From contig NZ_JADKRX010000001.1 in assembly GCF_015350975.1 (NCBI RefSeq), forward strand, positions 698,633-762,632: 64,000 nucleotides of DNA. The letters are read 5' to 3'. The notes under the pieces were generated by a model. The model was not told the DNA's origin. It made no database searches and worked only from the letters and a program-made list of their open reading frames with translations. The position numbers and the translations under genes were made by a program. Shown here in pieces: positions 37,839 to 45,766 of this stretch. The DNA comes from Curtobacterium sp. VKM Ac-1395 (GTDB lineage: Bacteria > Actinomycetota > Actinomycetes > Actinomycetales > Microbacteriaceae). Every line of letters starts with the position of its first letter. Position 1 is the stretch's first letter.

Positions 37839-38000
37839 TCACTCGATGCGCGTGCGCCCGTCCGCGCCGTCGAGCTGCGCGAAGGCGGCTGCGCCCTCCC
37901 GCGGTTCGTGCGTGCGTTCGAGGAGTGCTTCGCGCACCTCGGCTTCGTCCAGGCTGACCCTGACCGCGTCGCGGCGTCCTGACTGCGTCGACTGTGACAT
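37839..38000 (-). CDS. small hypothetical protein, 53 aa
   Basis: A short minus-strand frame starting ATG at 38000 with AAGGA ten bases upstream. It encodes an acidic, helical peptide (VSLDEAEVREALLERTHEP near the middle). Third positions are mostly G or C. It lies alone in the 524-base gap between the GntR and second LacI genes; a competing 60-codon plus-strand frame has no ribosome site and a much more basic, Arg/Cys-rich product. The rest of the gap (37712-37838 and 38001-38235) shows no gene. I do not recognise the family. Confidence 0.45.
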   Translation of the reverse strand: MSQSTQSGRRDAVRVSLDEAEVREALLERTHEPREGAAAFAQLDGADGRTRIE

Positions 38001-38235
38001 CTCGTGTCGTCCTTCCCGTAGGCGGGCTCGGCCCGCGTCGATGCGGGCACCGCCCGCTGGTTGCGCTTCCTCACGGGACGTACTGAGGTCGCCCCAGTGT
38101 GATCCGCTGCTGCCGTCCGCCGCAAGGGCCTGGCAGCGGTTGTGGAGAAGTGTGTCGAGACGGGGTGCCTAGGATGGTCGGCGGTCGGGGCGGCTCGCCT
38201 CCGGCGCGCACGAGCGGACGGACGGGAGGCCCTGG

Positions 38236-39336
38236 TTGGCCGAGCAGCGCACCGCACCTCCCACGGTCTACGACGTCGCCGCCGCCTCCGGGGTGTCCAT
38301 CGCCACCGTCTCCCGCGTCCTCCGCACACCCGACGCCGTCCGCGAGGGCACACGCGACCGCGTGCAGGCTGCCATCCGGCACCTCGGCTACGTGCCGTCG
38401 GGGAACGCCCGGGCATTGGCGGGCAAGCGGACCGGCGTGATCGGACTCCTGCTGCCCGGGTTCGACGTGGTGCCGGACGAGCGACCGGGGCTCGTGACGG
38501 ACGGCGGGGTGCGGGTCGTCGACGACCGCCGACACGTGACGCAGCCGTTCGCGTCCAACCTGTACTTCGACGAGGTGCTCCGCGGCGCCGAGACCGAGGC
38601 CTGGCAGCGCGGCCTCGCCCTCATGGTCGCCGCCGGGCGCGGCCCCTCCCGCGACGTCATCGTGAACGACGTCGCCGGGCGGGTGGACGGCCTCGCCGTG
38701 CTGGCGCAGACCGTGCCGGACGAGCTGCTCGAGCACGTCGCCCGCCGGGTGCCCGTGGTGGTGCTCGCGGACGACCGGCGCTCGCACGGGTTCGACTCCG
38801 TCAGCGTCGACAACGCCGCGGGCATGCGCACCCTGGCCGCACACGTGATCGGTCGGCTCGGCATCCGGTCGATCGCCTACGTCGCGGGGCCGATCGACTC
38901 CCCGGACGACCAGGAACGCTCGGCGGGGTTCCGCCAGGCGCTCGACGACCACGGGGTCGAGCCCCGTTCCGTCCGCACCGTGCACGGCGACTTCGGACGG
39001 GGCCGGGCGCGGGAGCTGGCGGTCGCACTGCTGGCGGACACCCCACCGCGGGCCATCGTCTGCTCGAACGACCAGTCCGCGCTGGGGGCGCTCGACGCGG
39101 TGCTCGCGGCGGGGCTCCGGGTGCCGGAGGACATCGTCGTGACGGGCTTCGACGGCATCGACGCCGGTCGGTTCTCCACGCCGAGGCTCACCACCGTGCA
39201 CCAGCCGATGGGGGAGCTCGGGCGGGCCGCGGTCGTGGCGATCGTCGACCGGCTGGAGCGCCGCGAGGGGCCGCCGCGTGCCGTGCGGCTCCCCGTCGAG
39301 GTGCTCCTGCGCGAGAGCTGCCCCCCGACCCTGTAG
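38236..39336 (+). CDS. LacI-family regulator of the beta-glucoside locus
   Basis: A 366-aa regulator. The DNA-binding domain reads TVYDVAAASGVSIATVSRVL with the hinge helix NARALAG. The sugar-binding domain has IVCSNDQSALGALDAVLA and IVVTGFDGIDAGRFSTP. It contains a longer segment (about 72-95) than usual before the FASNLYF strand. The start is TTG; the GGGAGG ribosome site is part of a GACKGGAGGC element (38220-38230). It most likely controls the transport and hydrolase genes that follow, through the dyad at 39375-39390. Confidence 0.9.
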   Translation: MAEQRTAPPTVYDVAAASGVSIATVSRVLRTPDAVREGTRDRVQAAIRHLGYVPSGNARALAGKRTGVIGLLLPGFDVVPDERPGLVTDGGVRVVDDRRHVTQPFASNLYFDEVLRGAETEAWQRGLALMVAAGRGPSRDVIVNDVAGRVDGLAVLAQTVPDELLEHVARRVPVVVLADDRRSHGFDSVSVDNAAGMRTLAAHVIGRLGIRSIAYVAGPIDSPDDQERSAGFRQALDDHGVEPRSVRTVHGDFGRGRARELAVALLADTPPRAIVCSNDQSALGALDAVLAAGLRVPEDIVVTGFDGIDAGRFSTPRLTTVHQPMGELGRAAVVAIVDRLERREGPPRAVRLPVEVLLRESCPPTL

Positions 39337-39362
39337 TGCCGGCTGCTCCGCAGCACCACGAC

Positions 39363-39391
39363 TTGCGCGGCGTGATGTAAGCGCATACATT
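39363..39391 (+). promoter_or_regulatory. promoter and operator of the peptide-type ABC/GH1 operon
   Basis: TTGCGC (39363-39368), a 17-base spacer and TACATT (39386-39391) form a good promoter. Between and over the -10 lies ATGTAAGCGCATACAT (39375-39390), a LacI-type dyad with central GCGC. Binding would exclude polymerase. Its sequence differs from the operator of the other LacI gene, so the two regulators should not cross-talk. Confidence 0.7.
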
Positions 39392-39429
39392 GACCCTCGT
39401 ACCCACTCGACACGGAGGTCGACCGAGCA

Positions 39430-41175
39430 ATGACGCTTCCCCCACAGCGCACCCCACGGCGCACGAGGCGCGAGTCGCGGAGCACGCCGCACACGCGGCG
39501 CGGCCGCCTCGTCGCAGCCCTCGCCGGCATCGCGGTCGTGGCCCTCGCGGCGACCGGCTGCAGCATCCAGGTCCGGTCGGAGCCGGACCCGAGCATCGGC
39601 AAGGACACGATGCTCATCAACGCCGACCACGGCAACCCGCTGTTCGACCGCAACTTCAACCCGTACATCACGAACGCCCGCACGGCGTCGAAGTGGATGT
39701 ACGAGCCCCTCATCGAGGTCAACCCCCTCGACGGCAAGCGGAACCCCTGGCTCGCCAGCTCGTGGGAGCAGCCGGACGCCCGGACGATCGACATGACGAT
39801 CCGCACCGGCGTCGAGTGGTCCGACGGCACGCCGTTCACCGCGCGCGACGTCGTCTTCACGTTCGAGCTGCTCAAGAAGTTCCCCGCGATGGACGTCAAG
39901 GGCGCCTGGCAGCACATCGACACCGTCGAGCAGCAGGGCGACCACGTGGTCTTCCACCTGAAGTCCGACGACGTCCCGAGCCTGACGATCATCGGCCAGA
40001 CGTACATCCTCGGCGAGCACCACTGGGGGAGGGTCGAGGACCCGACGACGTGGCGTGACCCGAACCCGGTCGGCACGGGGCCGTTCGTCCTCGGCAACTA
40101 CTCCGACCAGCAGTACTCGATGGACAAGAACCCGCGGTACTGGCAGGCGGGCAAGATCGCGATCAAGCACCTCGTCCTGCCGGCGACGAACACGCAGCTC
40201 GACACCGTCACCCGCGGCTACGACTGGGCGTACTCGTTCATCTCCGACGTCAAGGGCACGTGGGGTGCCGCATCGGACACGAACACGTACTGGTTCCCGC
40301 CGGGGGGCGTGATCGGCCTCATCCCGAACCTGACGAAGGCGCCGTACGACGACGTCAACGTCCGCCGGGGCATCTCCCTCGCGCTCGACCGTGACGACAT
40401 CGCCGAGACCGCCACCGAGGGCAACCTCACCGCGGCGGCCCAGACCGGCCTGATCCTGCCGAACCAGGAGCGGTACGCGAACCCCGACATCCCCGACAAG
40501 GGCATGGTCACGCAGGACGTCGCCGCGGCGAAGGCGTCGTTCGCGAAGTCCGGGTGGGTCGAGCAGGGCGGGAAGATCGTCAAGGACGGCAAGCAGCTCG
40601 AGATCACCATCACGACCGCGAACGGCTACGCCGACTGGCTCCGCGCCGCGCAGGAGGTCCGCCGCGACCTCACCGCCATCGGCGTCAAGGTGTCGATCAG
40701 CGCGCCGCAGCCCGCCGGGTACCAGCAGGCCATCAACAACGGCACCTTCGAGATGGCGATGGGCGGCATGGGCAACGGCGACGTCTACCAGGCGTTCAAC
40801 TCGCTCATGTCGACCGACTTCTACCAGCCCGTCGGCAAGTCGACCGTGAACAACTACGAGCGCTACCGGGACCCGGCGACGCAGCGGCTGCTCGACGAGT
40901 ACAAGGCCACCACGGACACGACGCGGCAGCAGGAGATCCTCGACCAGCTGCAGACCATCGTGTACGACCAGCTGCCCGTCATCGGCATGTACCACGGCGG
41001 GCTCTGGGGCCTGTTCAACACCGGCAAGTTCGTCGGCTGGCCGAGCGCGGAGGACCCGTACATGGCCCCGCAGAACTACGACTCCGCGCCGTTGCTCATC
41101 TTCACCAAGCTCCGGCTGCGCGACAGCGCCGCCGGGCGCGCGATCGTCGCGACCGAGAGCGAGCAGGGCAAGTGA
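39430..41175 (+). CDS. peptide-type ABC transporter substrate-binding lipoprotein (SBP family 5)
   Basis: A 581-aa lipoprotein. A long basic N-region precedes the hydrophobic stretch and lipobox AATGC with lipidated C44. The mature part follows SBP family 5: WMYEPLIEVNP, VEWSDGTPFTARDVVFTFE and NPVGTGPFVL, ending with the QLPVIGMYH region. Family-5 proteins bind peptides but also cello- and beta-oligosaccharides. The LacI gene, hydrolase and GH1 beside it make a beta-glucoside ligand more likely here (inference). Its stop overlaps the next GTG. Confidence 0.9.
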   Translation: MTLPPQRTPRRTRRESRSTPHTRRGRLVAALAGIAVVALAATGCSIQVRSEPDPSIGKDTMLINADHGNPLFDRNFNPYITNARTASKWMYEPLIEVNPLDGKRNPWLASSWEQPDARTIDMTIRTGVEWSDGTPFTARDVVFTFELLKKFPAMDVKGAWQHIDTVEQQGDHVVFHLKSDDVPSLTIIGQTYILGEHHWGRVEDPTTWRDPNPVGTGPFVLGNYSDQQYSMDKNPRYWQAGKIAIKHLVLPATNTQLDTVTRGYDWAYSFISDVKGTWGAASDTNTYWFPPGGVIGLIPNLTKAPYDDVNVRRGISLALDRDDIAETATEGNLTAAAQTGLILPNQERYANPDIPDKGMVTQDVAAAKASFAKSGWVEQGGKIVKDGKQLEITITTANGYADWLRAAQEVRRDLTAIGVKVSISAPQPAGYQQAINNGTFEMAMGGMGNGDVYQAFNSLMSTDFYQPVGKSTVNNYERYRDPATQRLLDEYKATTDTTRQQEILDQLQTIVYDQLPVIGMYHGGLWGLFNTGKFVGWPSAEDPYMAPQNYDSAPLLIFTKLRLRDSAAGRAIVATESEQGK

Positions 41176-42152
41176 AGTACATCCTCCAGAAACTCGTCCT
41201 CTTCGTCCTGACCCTCTGGGCCGCGGTCACGCTGAACTTCGTGCTCCCGCGCCTCATGCCGGGCAGCCCGAGCGACGCGGCCCTCGCGAAGCTCAGCCAG
41301 AACGGCCCCGTCACCGACGCCACGAAGAAGGCCATCGAGGCCCAGCTCGGCGTCCCGACCGGCAGCCTCTGGGCCCAGTACGGCAGCTACCTGCACCAGG
41401 TCGTCACCCTCGACTTCGGCACGAGCTACACGTTCTACCCGCAGCCCGTCGGCGACCTCGTCGGCAAGGCCCTGCCGTACACACTGATCCTGGTCGGGGT
41501 CGTGACGATCCTGGCGTTCGTCCTCGGCACCCTGATCGGCATCGCGGCGGCCTGGAAGCGGGGGACCTGGCTCGACTCGCTCCCCACCCTGTCGGGGTCG
41601 TTCATGTCGACGTTCCCGTACTTCTGGACGGCGCTGCTCCTGCTGTTCTTCCTCGGCTACGTCCTGCACTGGTTCCCGACCACCGGCGCGTACTCGGCGA
41701 CGACCACCCCCGGCCTGAACCTGGCGTTCACGGGTGACGCCCTGCAGCACGCGGTCCTGCCGGCGGTGACGATCCTGGTGACCAGCCTGGGCGGGTGGAT
41801 CATCGGCATGCGCAACGCGATGATCAACACGCTCGGCGACGACTACGTCACCTTCGCCGAGGCGAACGGCCTGCGCGGTCGCACCGTGGCCATCCGCTAC
41901 GCCGCCCGCAACGCGATCCTGCCGAACCTGACCGGCTTCGGCCTGGCCCTCGGCGGTGTGGTCGGTGGCTCGGTGCTCGTCGAGCAGGTGTTCGGGTACC
42001 CGGGCATCGGCTACCTGCTGTTCAACGCCGTCATCGGGCAGGACTACCCGCTCATGCAGGCGCTCTTCCTGATGATCACCGTGTCGGTGCTCATCGCCAA
42101 CTTCATCGTGGACGTGCTGTACGGCGTCCTGGACCCGAGGACGCGCCGATGA
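41172..42152 (+). CDS. peptide-type ABC transporter permease (DppB type)
   Basis: A 326-aa membrane protein with six segments. The characteristic N-terminus is a helix followed by LPRLMPGSPSDAAL, and the EAA loop is VTFAEANGLRGRTVAIRYAARNAILP. GSVLVEQVFGYPGIGYLL is the DppB/OppB signature. The start is GTG, overlapping the binding-protein stop (GTGA). It forms a heterodimer with the next permease. Confidence 0.93.
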   Translation: MKYILQKLVLFVLTLWAAVTLNFVLPRLMPGSPSDAALAKLSQNGPVTDATKKAIEAQLGVPTGSLWAQYGSYLHQVVTLDFGTSYTFYPQPVGDLVGKALPYTLILVGVVTILAFVLGTLIGIAAAWKRGTWLDSLPTLSGSFMSTFPYFWTALLLLFFLGYVLHWFPTTGAYSATTTPGLNLAFTGDALQHAVLPAVTILVTSLGGWIIGMRNAMINTLGDDYVTFAEANGLRGRTVAIRYAARNAILPNLTGFGLALGGVVGGSVLVEQVFGYPGIGYLLFNAVIGQDYPLMQALFLMITVSVLIANFIVDVLYGVLDPRTRR

Positions 42153-43105
42153 CGAACACGAGCACACCCGACGCAACCGTCGCAGTCCGCACGCAGGACG
42201 CACCGGAACAGCAGGCCCCGTCCAGGCTCAGGTCCGCCGCCCGCCAGTTCGGCGTCGTCTGGTCGAACACCAAGGCCAGGATCGGCATCGTCGTCCTCGC
42301 GGTGTTCGTCGTCGTGGCGATCGCGGCACCCCTCCTCGCCCCGTACGGCGCCAGCCAGAACGGCTTCCCGCGCAGCGAGGACGCCACGTGGGCCCACTGG
42401 ATGGGCACCACCGCCGCCGGCGAGGACGTCCTCTCCCAGCTGATCTACGGCGCCCGCATCTCGGTCATGGTCGGCGCGGTCGCGGGCATCCTCTCCACGC
42501 TCGTCGCCGTCGCGATCGGCCTCAGCTGGGGCTACGTCCGTGGCTGGATCGCCGAGGTCATCGGCTTCATCGTGAACCTGTTCCTGGTGATCCCGGGCCT
42601 GCCGCTCATGATCGTCATCGCGGCCTACCTGCAGAACGGCGGCATCGCGGTCATCATCGCGGTGATCGTCGTCACCGGCTGGGCCTGGGGCGCTCGCGTC
42701 CTGCGCAGTCAGACGCAGTCCCTCCGTGGTCGGGACTTCGTGACGGCCGCGCAGTTCTCCGGCGAGGGTGCCACCCGCATCGTCTTCCGCGAGATCCTGC
42801 CGAACATGACGAGCCTCATCGTCGGCAGCTTCTTCGGCGCCGCCACGAGCGCGATCCTGGCCGAGGCCGGCCTGGAGTTCCTCGGCCTCGGCGACTCCTC
42901 GATCGTCAGCTGGGGCACGATCCTCTACTGGGCGCAGAACTCGAACGCGCTGCTCACCGGCCAGTGGATCCTGCTGTTCGCCCCCGGGCTCTGCATCGCC
43001 CTCCTCGCGATGAGCCTCACCCTGATCAACTTCGGCGTCGACGCCGTGTCGAACCCGCGTCTGCGCGAAGGCGCGCGCCCGAAGCGCAAGGAGGCGACCG
43101 CATGA
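42149..43105 (+). CDS. peptide-type ABC transporter permease (DppC type)
   Basis: A 318-aa membrane protein with six segments. The periplasmic motif HWMGTTAAGEDVLSQLIYGAR and the EAA loop DFVTAAQFSGEGATRIVFREIL identify it as DppC/OppC. The start is ATG, overlapping the dppB-type stop (ATGA), and the stop overlaps the ATPase start. Length is normal. Confidence 0.93.
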   Translation: MTNTSTPDATVAVRTQDAPEQQAPSRLRSAARQFGVVWSNTKARIGIVVLAVFVVVAIAAPLLAPYGASQNGFPRSEDATWAHWMGTTAAGEDVLSQLIYGARISVMVGAVAGILSTLVAVAIGLSWGYVRGWIAEVIGFIVNLFLVIPGLPLMIVIAAYLQNGGIAVIIAVIVVTGWAWGARVLRSQTQSLRGRDFVTAAQFSGEGATRIVFREILPNMTSLIVGSFFGAATSAILAEAGLEFLGLGDSSIVSWGTILYWAQNSNALLTGQWILLFAPGLCIALLAMSLTLINFGVDAVSNPRLREGARPKRKEATA

Positions 43106-44886
43106 GCGGTGCACGTCCCGTCCCCACCACCGGACTGGAGGCCCCCACCGGCGCCGCCACGAGCCTCCCGTCCGGCGGGTCCACCGCCGGTGACGTCCTG
43201 CTGGACGTCCGCGACCTGTCGGTCGTCTACGAGTCGTCCGGCCAGACCGCCGTCCAGGCGGTCGACCACGTGTCGTTCTCCCTGCGGAAGGGCGAGTTCG
43301 TCGGCCTGGTCGGCGAGTCCGGCTCCGGCAAGTCGACGCTCGGCTACGCGCTGACCCGGCTGCAGAAGCCCCCGGCGCGGACGAACGGCGGCAGCATCGT
43401 GTTCGCGGGGAAGGACATCCGCGACCTCGGCGACGAGGAGCTCCGGCAGCAGCGCCAGGGCGGCTTCGCGATGGTGCTGCAGTCGGGCATGAACGCGCTC
43501 AACCCGGTGCGCACGATCCGCAACCACTTCATCGACGTCTTCAAGGCCCACGGCCACGTGCCGCGCGAGCGGTGGGACAGCCGGATGCGGGAGCTCGTCG
43601 GCAAGGTGAAGCTGCCCGACTCGATGCTGGCGCGGTTCCCCGGCGAGCTGTCCGGCGGCATGCGGCAGCGCGTGTCGATCGCCCTGGCGCTGTCGCTCGA
43701 ACCGCAGCTCATGGTGTTCGACGAGCCGACCACGGCGCTCGACGTCCTCGTGCAGCACGCGGTGATGGACACGATCATCGAGCTGCAGCGTGCCGAGGGC
43801 TTCACGGCGGTGCTCATCAGCCACGACCTCGGCATCGTGCTCGAGGCCACCGAGCGCGTCCTCGTCATGCACGAGGGCCGGATCGTCGAGGACGGCGGGT
43901 CGCGCGAGGTGCTCCGTGCCCCGCAGGACCCGTACACGCAGATGCTCCTGTCGCACTACGCCGACCCGAGGGCGTCGGTCGTGTCCCTGCCCGGGTTCCC
44001 GGACCGCTCGCTCCGTGCGGAACACGGCGAGAAGCGGCAGGAGGCCACCACCTCCCACGCCACGGTCGGCTCGCGCGAGCGCAGCGCGGCGCGGAACCCG
44101 ATCGTCGTCGACCACCTCGTGAAGACCTACGCCCCGCCCCGTCGTGGCGAGGATCCGGTGCGGGCCGTCCGCGACGTGTCGTTCACGCTCGAACCGGGGC
44201 AGTCCCTCGCACTCGTCGGCCAGTCGGGCTCCGGCAAGTCGACCATCGCGAAGCTGCTCACCGGCGTCGAGAAGCCGAGCTCGGGCACCGTCCGGTTCGG
44301 TGACCTCGACGTGGCGAAGCTCGGCCGTCGGGGCATGCGCGACCTGCGCTCCGAGGTGCAGATGGTGTTCCAGGACCCGTACTCGGCGCTCAACCCGCTG
44401 CACACGGTGGAGTACACGCTCACCCGTCCGGTCGTGAACTACACCGGGCTGCGCGGCAAGGACGCCCGACGCCGCGTGCTCGAGCTCCTCGAGACCGTGG
44501 GCCTGACGCCCGTGGAGCAGTTCGCGCAGAAGCTCCCGCACCAGCTCTCCGGCGGGCAGCGGCAGCGCGTCGTCATCGCCCGGGCGCTCGCGAGTGACCC
44601 GCAGGTGATCATCGCCGACGAGCCGGTCTCGATGCTCGACGTGACCCTGCGTGCCGGGGTGCTCGCACTCCTCGAGGACCTGCGCGAGCAGTGGGGCGTC
44701 TCGCTCCTCTACATCACGCACGACCTGTTGAGCGCCCGGCTCATCACCGACGACATCATGGTGCTTCACGACGGCGCTGTGGTCGAGCGGGGTCGGACCG
44801 CCGACGTGCTGCAGCACCCGCAGGACGACTACACGGTCGCGCTGCTGGACGCCGTGCCCAATCCCCGGAGAAGGCTGTCGGCATGA
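43102..44886 (+). CDS. fused DppD-DppF type ABC ATPase
   Basis: A 594-aa protein with two complete ABC domains; in many bacteria these are separate DppD and DppF subunits. Walker A motifs are GESGSGKST and GQSGSGKST, the signatures LSGGMRQRV and LSGGQRQRV, and both Walker B motifs end in DEP. The first 30 residues are a Pro/Gly/Thr-rich extension, encoded by a pair of inverted GACKGGAGGC elements (43132-43142 and 43163-43173) sitting inside the frame. It energises the transporter. It overlaps both neighbouring genes by four bases. Confidence 0.93.
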   Translation: MSGARPVPTTGLEAPTGAATSLPSGGSTAGDVLLDVRDLSVVYESSGQTAVQAVDHVSFSLRKGEFVGLVGESGSGKSTLGYALTRLQKPPARTNGGSIVFAGKDIRDLGDEELRQQRQGGFAMVLQSGMNALNPVRTIRNHFIDVFKAHGHVPRERWDSRMRELVGKVKLPDSMLARFPGELSGGMRQRVSIALALSLEPQLMVFDEPTTALDVLVQHAVMDTIIELQRAEGFTAVLISHDLGIVLEATERVLVMHEGRIVEDGGSREVLRAPQDPYTQMLLSHYADPRASVVSLPGFPDRSLRAEHGEKRQEATTSHATVGSRERSAARNPIVVDHLVKTYAPPRRGEDPVRAVRDVSFTLEPGQSLALVGQSGSGKSTIAKLLTGVEKPSSGTVRFGDLDVAKLGRRGMRDLRSEVQMVFQDPYSALNPLHTVEYTLTRPVVNYTGLRGKDARRRVLELLETVGLTPVEQFAQKLPHQLSGGQRQRVVIARALASDPQVIIADEPVSMLDVTLRAGVLALLEDLREQWGVSLLYITHDLLSARLITDDIMVLHDGAVVERGRTADVLQHPQDDYTVALLDAVPNPRRRLSA

Positions 44887-45755
44887 CGAACCTGCACGCG
44901 TTCCCCGCCGTCCCGCCGTTCGGCCACCTGCCCACCCCCGAGGGCGTCGACGTCGTCGGCATCGACCTGCCCGTCGGCCGGCTCACCGCCTACCGCGTCG
45001 TCCCGACGGGCCCGTCGAAGGGCGTCGTGCTCGTCGTCCCCGGGTACACCGGCTCGAAGGAGGACTGGCGCACGTTCATGCCCCTGCTCCGTGACGCCGG
45101 CTGGACCGCGGTCGCGATCAGCCGCCGCGGCCAGGCCGACTCCGTGGCGCCGACCGAACCCCGGGACCACGCCTTGGAAGAAGAGGCCGCCGACGTGGTC
45201 CGGGTCGCCCGGTTGCTCGACGACGGCGCTCCCGTGCACCTGGTCGGGCACTCGCTCGGCGGGGTGATCGTCCGCGCCGCCGCGATCCAGGACCCGAGCG
45301 CCTTCCGCGACGTCGTGCAGTTCTGCTCCGGCCCGTACGGCTGGCCGTACCGGAAGGTCACCGAGCTGACGATCATGCACGACACCGGCGGGAACAACCG
45401 CACGCTGTTCGACGCCACGAACCCGCTCTGGGCCTACCGCCCCGACGAGGAGCTGCCCGACGACGTGCGCATGGTCCGCGAGCGCTTCGATGCCACGAGC
45501 CCCCTGAGCATCGTCGCCGGCGGCCACATCCTCGAGGACCACACCGACAGCTCCGCCGAACTCCGCGCCACCGGGCTCCCCGTCCTCGTCACGCACGGGG
45601 AGTGGGACGGCGCCTGGCCGATCCCGTGGCAGCGGGCCATGGCCGAGGACACCGGCGCCGAGTACGTCGTGATCCCGGAGAGCTGGCACGGCCCCCAGAT
45701 CGAGAACCCGCAGGGGACCGTCGAGGTCTTCGACCGGTTCCTGTCCGCCCACTGA
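44883..45755 (+). CDS. alpha/beta hydrolase
   Basis: A 290-aa alpha/beta-hydrolase. The oxyanion strand is VVLVVPGYTGSKEDW, the nucleophile elbow is VGHSLGG, the acid is in THGEWDGAWP and the His is in ESWHGPQ. No signal peptide. It probably removes an acyl group from an imported glycoside or related ester (inference from its place between transporter and GH1). The ATG overlaps the ATPase stop (ATGA). Confidence 0.88.
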   Translation: MTNLHAFPAVPPFGHLPTPEGVDVVGIDLPVGRLTAYRVVPTGPSKGVVLVVPGYTGSKEDWRTFMPLLRDAGWTAVAISRRGQADSVAPTEPRDHALEEEAADVVRVARLLDDGAPVHLVGHSLGGVIVRAAAIQDPSAFRDVVQFCSGPYGWPYRKVTELTIMHDTGGNNRTLFDATNPLWAYRPDEELPDDVRMVRERFDATSPLSIVAGGHILEDHTDSSAELRATGLPVLVTHGEWDGAWPIPWQRAMAEDTGAEYVVIPESWHGPQIENPQGTVEVFDRFLSAH

Positions 45756-45766
45756 AAGGCACCATC

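Noticed and set aside
37800-37982. A 60-codon plus-strand frame in the GntR-LacI gap.
   Set aside because: No ribosome site and a basic, Cys/Arg-rich product; the opposite-strand small frame is the better candidate.
38071-40995. A long minus-strand frame across the second LacI gene and binding-protein gene.
   Set aside because: Both plus-strand genes are complete with clear motifs and overlapping neighbours; the antisense product is low-complexity.
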